In this document: in pieces, positions 53,760-62,315 of the stretch
Layout of the letters: each line of letters starts with the position of its first letter
How positions within the stretch are numbered: position 1 is the stretch's first letter
DNA from: Pseudomaricurvus sp965656525
GTDB taxonomy: Bacteria > Pseudomonadota > Gammaproteobacteria > Pseudomonadales > Cellvibrionaceae
Direction: 5' to 3'
Length of the DNA: 64,000 nucleotides
Assembly (NCBI GenBank): GCA_965656525.1
Contig: CBFHKY010000017.1
Span: forward strand, 1-64,000
Made by a program: the position numbers and the translations under genes
Notes under the pieces: generated by a model
The model's database searches: none
Seen by the model: the letters and a program-made list of their open reading frames with translations, nothing else
What the model was told of the DNA's origin: nothing

Positions 53760-54197
53760 ATGGAAACCCCTGCTGGCGAAATAATCGTCTGCCACTTTCA
53801 TGAAAGGCACAGTGATCTGCGACAACTGCGCACAGCAGTTTTCATTCGAGAGCAACAGGTGTCAGAAGCTGAAGAGTGGGACGACAGAGACAAACACTGT
53901 GTGCACGTAGTGGTGCAGCGCAACGGACAAGCCATTGCTTGCGGTCGGTTAGATCATAAATACGAAGGTAAAATAGGAAGAGTAGCTGTTCTAAAAGCTT
54001 TCCGTCGGCAGGGTTACGGCCTTGCCGTGATGCAAGCCCTAGAACAACGAGCCCATGTGCTGGGACTTCACACCGTTCACCTGAATGCTCAGACGGCGGC
54101 ACTGCCGTTTTATGTACAACAAGGCTATATCAGCGAAGGCGATACCTTCCTCGAAGCGGGCATTGCCCACTGTAAAATGAAAAAAAGATTAGCCTGA
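53760..54197 (+). CDS. GNAT family N-acetyltransferase
   Basis: A 145-residue acetyltransferase of the ElaA/YjcF group. Characteristic are LRQLRTAVFIREQQVSEAEEWDDRDKHCVHVVV and the acetyl-CoA loop GRVAVLKAFRRQGYGLAVMQALEQRA, then LNAQTAALPFYVQQGYISEGDTFLEAGI. The ATG at 53760 follows the dapE stop by 5 bases, indicating one transcript. Its 3' end overlaps the convergent GGDEF/EAL gene by 9 bases. Substrate unknown. Confidence 0.85.
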   Translation: METPAGEIIVCHFHERHSDLRQLRTAVFIREQQVSEAEEWDDRDKHCVHVVVQRNGQAIACGRLDHKYEGKIGRVAVLKAFRRQGYGLAVMQALEQRAHVLGLHTVHLNAQTAALPFYVQQGYISEGDTFLEAGIAHCKMKKRLA

Positions 54198-56279
54198 AAT
54201 CATCTCAGGCGCTCGATTCTGACGTTGCGCCATCTCTAAGAGTTCTTGTAAAACAACCGGCTTGCCAAAACGGTACCCTTGCACCACATCACAACCGTGA
54301 CGGCACACAAAATCGTATTGCTCAGCGGTTTCGACGCCCTCAGCCACCACTTTTAAATTCATATTATGTGCCATTACGATAATGGTTTTTACTAAGGTTT
54401 CATCGTCGCTATTTCGGTCTAAATCCTGAATAAAAGAGCGATCAATTTTTAATGTGTGCAATGGCAATTGCTTTAAACGACTTAAAGATGAGTAGCCCGT
54501 ACCGAAATCATCAATAGAGATTTCTACCCCTAGTTGATTAACCTCTTTCAACTGTTCCAGAACGTTATCCACCTCTGGACCAATCAAACTTTCGGTGATT
54601 TCCAGCTCCAATCGATGCCCTGGAAATCCAGTTCGAGTTAAAGCCTTCTCTACATCCAAAGACGCTCGGTTACGAGAAAAGTGGGACGGAGAGTAATTCA
54701 CCGACAACTGCAGCTGATCAAAGCCCTGTTCATGTAAAGTCAGAATATCTCGGCAAGCGTGCTCCAGCACCCACAAGTCAATATCCGCAATCAACCCACA
54801 CTCTTCTGCCAAAGGGATAAACTCTTCCGGCGACATCTCACCCTCTTCCGGGTCCAACCAGCGCAACAGCACCTCTACGCCTATCAATCGCTGATCGATA
54901 CAGGACCACTTAGGTTGATACACTCGCGTAAATATAGATTCATCCACAGCCCGTCGAAGTTTATTTTCTAATATTAAGCGCCGCTCAACTCGTGCGTTCA
55001 TATCTGGAGCAAAGAAAGTAAACCGATCACGGCCTCGATCTTTTGAGCGATACATAGCGGTGTCGGCGTTTTTTAGCAACTCATCAGCGCTGTCACCATC
55101 GGTGGGAAACACACTAATACCAATACTCGCGGTCAATTGTAAGATATGGCCATTGAGCTGCATTGGACGCCGAACTTCAGCGATCATTGCGGCGGCTAGA
55201 TCCCCTGTCGCTCCGGGGGTAATATCCACCAAAAGAACCGCAAACTCATCGCCACCCAGTCGCGCTAAAGTATCACCCTTGCGCAGGCAGGTTTTGAGAC
55301 GCTCAGCGGTTTCTTCCAATAAAAGGTCACCAATGCCGTGCCCTAACGTATCGTTCACCACTTTAAAGCGATCCACATCCAAGAATAAAACCGACAGCGA
55401 TTCATTGTGTAAACGCACATGAGCAATACCATCTTGCAAGCACCGATCAAAGGTTACACGGTTCGCTAGACCAGTGAGGGCATCGTGAAAAGCTTGATGC
55501 TCGAAACGACGGGCCAACAACTTTAACTCTTTTGTGCGCTCAGCCACCTTGTCTTCTAGCTGTTCTTGAGCCTGCCGCAACCCTGCATCACGAAGCTGAA
55601 TTTCGTTCAACATCGCATTAAAGTCATTCGCCAGCAAGCCAATTTCATCTTGTGATTGCACCTCTGCCCGCAAACTGTAATCGCGGCTCTGAGTGATTCG
55701 GCGAGCGGTTTTGGTCAAGTTCAATAGCGGCCGAGTCACCAGGCCTTGTAATCGCGAAGAAATAAACAAAGCCCAAAGTAAAGACAAAGCAAATAACGTT
55801 AACGCCATAACAATGCGGATACGTTGCTGCTCTTGCCACTCAGAATTGTCAGCAAGCAATAAAATAGAACCCACTAGCTCACCCTGTGCACGAATGGGCA
55901 TCTGGGCGTAAAGCAATCCTTGATATTTTCCTTGTGAGTTGGGTAACGGCTTTTCGGGTAGCGGCTGGGACGTATTCTGATAAAACGCAAATAGACGATC
56001 TGCTTTATCATAAATAGCAGCACCAACAACACTGCCCTCACCAGTAAGACTAAACAAAGTGCGATTAGCCGCCTCAACGTCATCAAATAATAATGCGGCC
56101 TGCGTGTTGTGTCCGATAATCAACGCATCCGATAACAACTGACTCATGAGTTGCGCTCGAGAAGAAAACCAATCATTGGCGGCAAAACCAGCGGTAGCAA
56201 GCAATAAGGCCGTACTACTGGCCACAAGGATAACCAGCTGCAAGGTTTTTCCAATAGAGTCACAGACAATGAATTTCAT
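54189..56279 (-). CDS. Membrane GGDEF-EAL protein with HAMP (YfiN-like)
   Basis: A 696-residue c-di-GMP enzyme. Helix 1 (residues 10-32), a periplasmic CHASE8-like sensor (SQLLSDALIIGHNTQAALLFDDVEAANRTL), helix 2 (about 155-175) and HAMP come first. GGDEF follows, with HDALTGLANRVTF and an intact ARLGGDEFAVLL near 342. The EAL domain has LIGVEVLLRW near 468: EVL instead of EAL, keeping the metal Glu. SVNYSPSHF, EITESL and DDFGTGYSSL are intact. Both making and breaking of c-di-GMP are possible. The gene lies 3 bases after a YfiR-like gene, echoing the YfiBNR system. Confidence 0.92.
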   Translation of the reverse strand: MKFIVCDSIGKTLQLVILVASSTALLLATAGFAANDWFSSRAQLMSQLLSDALIIGHNTQAALLFDDVEAANRTLFSLTGEGSVVGAAIYDKADRLFAFYQNTSQPLPEKPLPNSQGKYQGLLYAQMPIRAQGELVGSILLLADNSEWQEQQRIRIVMALTLFALSLLWALFISSRLQGLVTRPLLNLTKTARRITQSRDYSLRAEVQSQDEIGLLANDFNAMLNEIQLRDAGLRQAQEQLEDKVAERTKELKLLARRFEHQAFHDALTGLANRVTFDRCLQDGIAHVRLHNESLSVLFLDVDRFKVVNDTLGHGIGDLLLEETAERLKTCLRKGDTLARLGGDEFAVLLVDITPGATGDLAAAMIAEVRRPMQLNGHILQLTASIGISVFPTDGDSADELLKNADTAMYRSKDRGRDRFTFFAPDMNARVERRLILENKLRRAVDESIFTRVYQPKWSCIDQRLIGVEVLLRWLDPEEGEMSPEEFIPLAEECGLIADIDLWVLEHACRDILTLHEQGFDQLQLSVNYSPSHFSRNRASLDVEKALTRTGFPGHRLELEITESLIGPEVDNVLEQLKEVNQLGVEISIDDFGTGYSSLSRLKQLPLHTLKIDRSFIQDLDRNSDDETLVKTIIVMAHNMNLKVVAEGVETAEQYDFVCRHGCDVVQGYRFGKPVVLQELLEMAQRQNRAPEMISG

Positions 56280-56282
56280 GGT

Positions 56283-56912
56283 TTAAAATCGGTCTCCGAC
56301 AATGCGCGCCAGCTTCAATAGCTCAGAGCTGGCCCTTAGGTTGTCTTTCAACAACTCTGCTAGATGAATTTCAAAGCCAATCCTTTTGCCTTTGCGAACT
56401 AAAGCGATGTGAACATTGTCGTGAGCAATACCTGTTCTCGGATTATCCGTTAAGTCAGCAACAACCAGTACCGACTCTGTATAAAAATCTTTTGCCTCAA
56501 GCTTGTAAGAGGCCAATTCACTGTCTGCAACCAACAGTAAATGACAACCGGCTAATGGAAAGGGCCAACGGTCCACTTCTTGTATTTTCAGCCTACGGCC
56601 TGAGATACGCTTGTGGGCAAATGGAGCAATGGCTCGCCCCAAAATATCACGCCGGTAATAACAGAGCTTAAACGGAGCTTGAGGGGTCTCGAAACGATCA
56701 CTAGGCCAAACAATAAACTTAGCAACATTCAGCACAAAGGCCGTTTTAATCGACTTCTGCTGCAGTGTTGTTTCCGCTTGGCTCCATAGGCTGACACACA
56801 ATCCCAGTACGATAATCAGAATACGTACCGCTGTGACAGCCTTCACAGGGTTCTCAGAGTTATAGAAAATCGAGTATCTCGCCATTTGGTTTTTTTGTTT
56901 CAAATACAGCAA
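56283..56912 (-). CDS. YfiR-like periplasmic protein (DUF4154)
   Basis: A 209-residue exported protein of the YfiR family. A hydrophobic segment AVRILIIVLGLCVSLWSQAE precedes the mature domain IKTAFVLNVAKFIVWPSDRFETPQAPFKLCYYRRDILG, with conserved WP and Cys. SVLVVADLTDNP and GFEIHLAELLKDNLRASSELLKLARIV follow, as usual. YfiR in Pseudomonas represses the diguanylate cyclase YfiN from the periplasm, and a YfiN-like gene follows by 3 bases. The start is uncertain: TTG at 56912 has GAGG upstream; ATG at 56885 or an internal GTG would give a shorter signal peptide. Confidence 0.85.
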   Translation of the reverse strand: MLYLKQKNQMARYSIFYNSENPVKAVTAVRILIIVLGLCVSLWSQAETTLQQKSIKTAFVLNVAKFIVWPSDRFETPQAPFKLCYYRRDILGRAIAPFAHKRISGRRLKIQEVDRWPFPLAGCHLLLVADSELASYKLEAKDFYTESVLVVADLTDNPRTGIAHDNVHIALVRKGKRIGFEIHLAELLKDNLRASSELLKLARIVGDRF

Positions 56913-56919
56913 GGCAACC

Positions 56920-58971
56920 TCATCGCATTGGCGACCATGTCAGAGTTAACCAAAGGCTACGACGTTCTTTTTCTGTGTTGTACTGAGAACCAAAATCGGC
57001 CGCGAGATCCATCACTCGATCATCCAAGACATTACTCACGCCCACCTGATAACTGAGTTGTTTGTGCAGGTCACCCTGTAAAAAGACACTCATCAAAGCA
57101 AAACGCTCTGCATCATCATCCGTTCGGGCATTCAGATCTTCGCGGTCATCATTAAACACGATGGACATACCTAGCTGATGACGAGGCAGCCACTGATAAG
57201 CCACATTGAAACTGCCACTCAACTTAGCAATATAAGGAAGACGATAACCGCTCGATGTCAGTGAATCCACATAAGACAAGCCCAACCTTGTGGAAAGGCG
57301 ATCATTCATGTGCAGCCCGAATACGGCTTCAACACCATTGATTGTGAGATCGTAATCGGTGTTTCCATAATACTCGTCACGTCCATCTGGGGTCGGCATT
57401 TCAACAATATAGTCATCTATGTAATTGTGATAAGCCGTGAAACTGACATCCCAGCGCGCCTGCTGATAACGGTAACTGGCTTCCAGCGATTGCAGTGTTT
57501 CTGCATCCAATTCACTGGGAGTAAAGTTGGAGGTATCCAACACCTTTAAGTATTCGCGTAAAGTGGGTGTGCGAATAGCGGTTCCGTAAAGCAACTTCCA
57601 AGTGTGCTCTTGTGCGGGTGAATAAACCGCGGCAATACGATAATTAAAATAATTATCAAAATGTTCAAATACGTCGTAGCGTATGCCCGCGGTAAGTTTT
57701 AGTGCTGGAGTCCAGCTCCAGACATCCTGCAAAAAAACGCCGTAATCCTGCTTGCGGACGTCTGAATCTATTAACAGCGAGCCCGTGTTTGTTTGCGAAA
57801 GAAAACCTCTCGCAAAATGAAAGTCACGCTGGTAATCCATGTCACCCGCGGCTTCATAGCGCCATGTAGCGCCTAAAGCCCAAATGTGATTGCCAGTTTG
57901 CTGCAGCCCCGTAACGGACAAACCTGCCATGGTGCCATTTTGCTGTTCTTCGTAACCTAAACGGTTGGTAAGCTGCTCTGTCTCATATTCAAGGATATTG
58001 TCTTGCTGATAATACAAATTAGTTTCAAGCCGCCCCGACTCGACCTCGCCCACATCATAAGACAAAGCCAACGACCAACTTTCGCTGTCTATATAAGCAT
58101 CTTGAGTGGGAGGGATAAACAAAAACGGCGTCTCGGCAGCGCTGTAGTTAGCTGCCAAAGTCAAACCGGGCAATAGCTGCCCCTTTAAAGATAACGTGGT
58201 GTATTGTTCATCCAATGATTGCAGTACTTGATTGCCAATAAAGCTATAACGGTTATTGCTATAGGCGGCTTCGTGTTCAAGATAACTGCCAAAAGCCGTC
58301 ATTTTTTCACTGCTGTAGTGAAGCGTGGACTTTGCTCGGTCGCCGCTACCGCTCTCTAGAGTGATAGCTAGGTTAGGGTCGGCGGTAAAACCTTTGGTGG
58401 TGATTGAGATCAAACCACTGAACGCACTAGCACCATAAAGACTCGATGCAGGCCCAAGAATCACTTCAACTTTTTCAATCTGCTCCAAAGGCCATTCTTC
58501 ACCCAAAGCAAAATGACCGTAATATAAGTGCTGACGCCGTACGCCGTCCACCAGTAGGATAAGCTTATCGTTATATCGGCTGACACTGCCTCGTGCCCAT
58601 AAGGACTGATGGTTTTTACGGTATTGATTCAACTGAAAGCCAGGGATAAACGGCAACAAATCCTCTACGCGACGCACACCAAAGCGCTTAAAATCGGCTT
58701 GATCAAAACTGTAAACTGTACCGGGTGCCTTCGCGGGTTGCTCGGGCAACAAGTTGGCGGACTCAAACACCTCTAGGGCAACCAAGTCTTGCAAAGACAT
58801 ACTCACCAACGACTCAGGAGGTGCAGCTACTGCCCGCACTTCCAGTTTCTCACCCTGTGCTCTGCTGGCAAAAATAAGAGGCAACAGGATAAGAAACACA
58901 GCGGCCCAATAATGCACTCTGATTCCATTGCCTCCACTCCCCCCCATGTGCGGCGGCCAAAATGAACTCAT
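56920..58971 (-). CDS. TonB-dependent receptor of a c-di-GMP signalling module
   Basis: A 683-residue outer-membrane receptor. After a signal (VFLILLPLIFASRAQG) comes SLVSMSLQDLVALEVFESA, a region like the one found in receptors paired with YfiR proteins. The plug follows: DFKRFGVRRVEDLLPFIPGFQLNQYRK, SLWARGSVSRYNDKLILLVDGVRR and IEKVEVILGPASSLYGASAFSGLISITTKGF. The barrel ends WLTLTWSPMR, without terminal Phe. No classical TonB box is obvious. It lies 7 bases before the YfiR-like gene. Ligand unknown; no Fur box or riboswitch was seen upstream. Confidence 0.88.
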   Translation of the reverse strand: MSSFWPPHMGGSGGNGIRVHYWAAVFLILLPLIFASRAQGEKLEVRAVAAPPESLVSMSLQDLVALEVFESANLLPEQPAKAPGTVYSFDQADFKRFGVRRVEDLLPFIPGFQLNQYRKNHQSLWARGSVSRYNDKLILLVDGVRRQHLYYGHFALGEEWPLEQIEKVEVILGPASSLYGASAFSGLISITTKGFTADPNLAITLESGSGDRAKSTLHYSSEKMTAFGSYLEHEAAYSNNRYSFIGNQVLQSLDEQYTTLSLKGQLLPGLTLAANYSAAETPFLFIPPTQDAYIDSESWSLALSYDVGEVESGRLETNLYYQQDNILEYETEQLTNRLGYEEQQNGTMAGLSVTGLQQTGNHIWALGATWRYEAAGDMDYQRDFHFARGFLSQTNTGSLLIDSDVRKQDYGVFLQDVWSWTPALKLTAGIRYDVFEHFDNYFNYRIAAVYSPAQEHTWKLLYGTAIRTPTLREYLKVLDTSNFTPSELDAETLQSLEASYRYQQARWDVSFTAYHNYIDDYIVEMPTPDGRDEYYGNTDYDLTINGVEAVFGLHMNDRLSTRLGLSYVDSLTSSGYRLPYIAKLSGSFNVAYQWLPRHQLGMSIVFNDDREDLNARTDDDAERFALMSVFLQGDLHKQLSYQVGVSNVLDDRVMDLAADFGSQYNTEKERRSLWLTLTWSPMR

Positions 58972-59183
58972 GCTTCCCCCAATAATAAACTCGTATCACA
59001 GACACAAGTTGGCAGCCCCACCTGCCATCGAACAGGAATTATAAAGGAAAAAAGCGCCAAAATGCTGACTTAAGCTGCTCAAACCCAAATAACTGGCAGA
59101 AATAAGCACTGCTCACAACCAAAGCTAGGGTAATTTACGACTGAAAATAAGATGTTACCGCTTAGAGGAACACATAGACTCAC

Positions 59184-59216
59184 AGCACCCCCAAAGGATC
59201 AACCTCTGGGTGTGCT
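59184..59216 (-). terminator. Hairpin after the M48 peptidase gene
   Basis: The minus strand can fold AGCAC-CCC-AGG against CCT-GGG-GTGCT with small bulges, about 41 bases after the stop. No T run follows, so it may be a weak or factor-dependent terminator. Confidence 0.35.
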
Positions 59217-59256
59217 TACTTGAGAACAGAGAGGTCAGGCAAAATAATGGCAGCAT

Positions 59257-60453
59257 TTATTGTGAGCGGTGCTCGCGAAACTTTTGCAAACGCTCTTGAG
59301 TAGGCGGGTGTGACGACAAATAACCACTGATATTCTTCACCCCACTGTCTTCACCATCGGGTATTTTATCAGCACCAGATAACGAGGAATCACTGCTTGC
59401 CAGCTCTCGGTAACACTCAAGCCCGGCCTTTGAACCCCGACCTTCACTTTCTGTATTGGGTGTTTCAGAGCGCGACCAAGAGGCATATGTACATTCTGAA
59501 GACAGCTCTAGCCGACTCATCAATGCCACAAAATTGGAAGGCGAGATATCGGCACTCGTTAAATATTGCAGCGCAAAATCATCTGCCTGACGCTCAAAGC
59601 CCCGCGAGTGTGACAACTCCAGCAGAACGACCGGTGCGGTTAAAAACCAGCTGGACGAAGCCGAAACATCTCCGGTAAATACCAGCAACACCCCAGCCAT
59701 CAGAGAGCTTCGTACCATAGCTTGCAGGCTGTGCTTTTCAGCCACATGGCCGACTTCGTGTGCCAATACGGCCAATAACTCATCGTCATGACGAGATAGC
59801 GCCACCATCTGATCTGTAAATATCAGAGTGCCATCGGGCAGCGCGAAAGCGTTAGCACCAATAGGCCCGCCATCGCGAAACAACACTTTTATTGTCAATT
59901 CAGGATAACGGCTCAGCAACGATTGAAAATGTGTTTGGATTCTCTGCTGTTCAGAATTCGATAGCTGTGAGGGCTTGAAGAATTGCTCATTCAGTGTCGA
60001 TAGCGTGTGCTCACTGATCACTTCAGCCACCTTATCCGGCAGCATAAAAGCCACTGGTTTTGCCAAAGCCGGCACACCATACACGACAAGTGCCCACACC
60101 AACGCCGCCACAGAAATCAAAGACAGCGCCACAAAGTGCCAGTGGGATTCCAGCTTATGCACCCACATGTCCCATACAGAGCCATGCCACTGACTGACCC
60201 ACTGATCCAACTGCTCGTTATCGCGTGTTTCGAATTTCCCACCATCGCTAAAATCGATACAGCGCGGTGTTTGCCCTAACCGTGGCGACACCTTTAGCTC
60301 AGTAAATAACTGCTTGCAGACTTTTTGGCCCGCCACATAGATCCGAGCGCAACCCTCATCATCCACATTGAGAGTTGCACCTCGTGCCTGAGACGTTTTG
60401 CCGTCGAAATATTGCCCACTGATACTGTTGCCACGAAAAGAACGGCCGCTCAT
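59257..60453 (-). CDS. M48 family membrane metalloprotease
   Basis: A 398-residue protease. The N-terminal 105 residues are cytoplasmic and beta-rich (FRGNSISGQYFDGKTSQARGATLNV), a domain that accompanies this type. A helix FVALSLISVAALVWALVVYGVPALA anchors it. The catalytic region has ANAFALPDGTLIFTDQMV, LLAVLAHEVGHVAEKHS with the zinc HEVGH near residue 233, and the third ligand in RGFERQADDFA. SSHPPTQERLQKF closes it. It is 14 bases after the DUF898 gene, a recurrent pair. Substrate is not known. Confidence 0.88.
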   Translation of the reverse strand: MSGRSFRGNSISGQYFDGKTSQARGATLNVDDEGCARIYVAGQKVCKQLFTELKVSPRLGQTPRCIDFSDGGKFETRDNEQLDQWVSQWHGSVWDMWVHKLESHWHFVALSLISVAALVWALVVYGVPALAKPVAFMLPDKVAEVISEHTLSTLNEQFFKPSQLSNSEQQRIQTHFQSLLSRYPELTIKVLFRDGGPIGANAFALPDGTLIFTDQMVALSRHDDELLAVLAHEVGHVAEKHSLQAMVRSSLMAGVLLVFTGDVSASSSWFLTAPVVLLELSHSRGFERQADDFALQYLTSADISPSNFVALMSRLELSSECTYASWSRSETPNTESEGRGSKAGLECYRELASSDSSLSGADKIPDGEDSGVKNISGYLSSHPPTQERLQKFREHRSQ

Positions 60454-60467
60454 ATTGTTGTCATACT

Positions 60468-62063
60468 TTAAAATCCAAAATCAAGATCGTACAGCTCACC
60501 CAGCTCTTCACCCAGCGCACTCACGTGTTCGGATTCGGACGCAACAAACTGATCCATAGAAGCGGTCGCGTTAACACGCATATGATCAGCGCGATATTGG
60601 GCCGTTCTTACCAGTGCCCAAGGCCGGTAAAGCCCTAAGGTGAGTATCGTTAATAGCGTATTCACGAATACTAACTTGCCGTAAGACACCAAGGCATAAT
60701 TGGCTTCTAGCTGGAAGCCATCAATACTTGCATTGTTGTACACCAAATTATTCATTCTCACTTGGTAGTACACCAGCGGAAACAAATAAACGATACCCAT
60801 GATCAGGTAAGTACTAATCAATATAGGAACCATAGCCCCCGCCCATAGCTCTGGATTATCTTGAGCACTACTCAACATGCCCATCGACACACCAAAAAGA
60901 GCCATAACCAGCACCAGTAAACCAATGGCTAAGGCAAAAGCGATCACAGAAAAGAAAACCAATTTGCCCCATAAGCGATAAAAATCGTGTGATGTCACGT
61001 CCAGTTCAAAGCAACTGGTGCCGTACAAGGAATTATCGATGAAGAAGCGCTTTTGTTGGTACAAGAAAAAGGGCACACCCACACCAAAAACGATCAAGAT
61101 AGGCAGCAGCATTAACCAAAACCATGATGTTGCAGCCACTACCCCACCACCAACCGCAAAGGTTAAACCAAATAAAATGGGTATACCGGCAAAAATCAGT
61201 GCTGACTCTTTAAATGTGCCTTCAAAGTTAAAGCGCACGCTTCGGTAGGCGCTGTTACGAGCATTAAACATCAATGATCGCTGTACAAAAAAGGGAGACG
61301 CCAAGAGCACAATCCCCAATGCCATCAACGACACCCACCAAATAGGCACGTTACTCATTAAGGAATACCCAATAAACAATGCCACCGCGATCACTCGCCC
61401 CTTAAGAATGGCAATGGGGCTGGCTAGGTAAGAAAATGTGGAACCATCCAGTTCGGTGTTTCCGTAAAAATATTGCTTGTTACGGACCTTAGCCCACGCC
61501 GAATAAATGCCGAGTGTCACCACTGACAAAAGAATATTAACAATCCAGATGCGAAAATATTCGCTGCCACTGCCATGAAAAAGAAATGGCAGTGTGCGCT
61601 CAGACTCTTCTGATCGATGACTGGCCGGCGGAACTGTTGGTCTTGCTGGCGAAACAGTGTCCTGCTTAGCCATCGACACTTCTTGGGGTGAAACTTGCGG
61701 GGCAATGGCTTGAACGCCAGCTGTCGCGGTCTGAGTAACATCCACCTCAGAACTCTTATCGGAAGACGTGACAGAAGGGATAGGAGATACGGTTTCAATA
61801 ACCCCTAGCGCGCCAAGCTGTTCTAATTGACGCTGATAATGACGAGCGGCGACCTCATCAAGGTTGGATTTGAGTGTGATTTTACTGGCCAAAAAGATCT
61901 GTTCGACCCTTTCCGGGCTCAATTTAAAAGCTTTAGTGAAGTTCTGTTTCACACGCTCGGGGGAAGCACCAGACAATACCTCACCATAAAAGACAACTTT
62001 ATAGCGTACTTTTTTTCTAGCTTCCGTTTTTTCCGGCTGCTCACCCTTCGATGACATCATCAT
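60468..62063 (-). CDS. DUF898 (YjgN-like) multi-spanning membrane protein
   Basis: A protein of about 531 residues. The N-terminal cytoplasmic domain KVRYKVVFYGEVLSGASPERVKQNFTKAFKLSPERVEQIFLASKITLKSNLDEVAARHYQRQLEQLGA-type sequence is followed by a Thr/Ser/Val-rich linker. The DUF898 part contains FLFHGSGSEYFRIWIVNILLSVVTLGIYSAWAKVRNKQYFYGNT and a repeat of the same motif near the C terminus, LVFVNTLLTILTLGLYRPWALVRTAQYRADH. About eight membrane helices lie between. The first ATG (62072) is too close to AGAGGA; ATG 62063 has better spacing. Function unknown. Confidence 0.85.
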   Translation of the reverse strand: MMMSSKGEQPEKTEARKKVRYKVVFYGEVLSGASPERVKQNFTKAFKLSPERVEQIFLASKITLKSNLDEVAARHYQRQLEQLGALGVIETVSPIPSVTSSDKSSEVDVTQTATAGVQAIAPQVSPQEVSMAKQDTVSPARPTVPPASHRSEESERTLPFLFHGSGSEYFRIWIVNILLSVVTLGIYSAWAKVRNKQYFYGNTELDGSTFSYLASPIAILKGRVIAVALFIGYSLMSNVPIWWVSLMALGIVLLASPFFVQRSLMFNARNSAYRSVRFNFEGTFKESALIFAGIPILFGLTFAVGGGVVAATSWFWLMLLPILIVFGVGVPFFLYQQKRFFIDNSLYGTSCFELDVTSHDFYRLWGKLVFFSVIAFALAIGLLVLVMALFGVSMGMLSSAQDNPELWAGAMVPILISTYLIMGIVYLFPLVYYQVRMNNLVYNNASIDGFQLEANYALVSYGKLVFVNTLLTILTLGLYRPWALVRTAQYRADHMRVNATASMDQFVASESEHVSALGEELGELYDLDFGF

Positions 62064-62315
62064 ATGATCCATTTCCTCTGCAGTGCATTCCTTTGATTAA
62101 CCCTTGGCGAAGGGCAACCGGACAAGCATACCGCAGCTTTACCTTAAGACCAAAGCCCAGACACAGAAAACGAACTCATGACTTCCTTATGTGGATACCA
62201 AGTGTGCAAAAAATCATGCACACGGGGCGACTCAATGGCAACATGAATACACGGGCCGGTGAGCCTAGTCGTACTCACCCTTCCCGCGCTAGTACCAAAC
62301 GAATCTTACTTCTGT

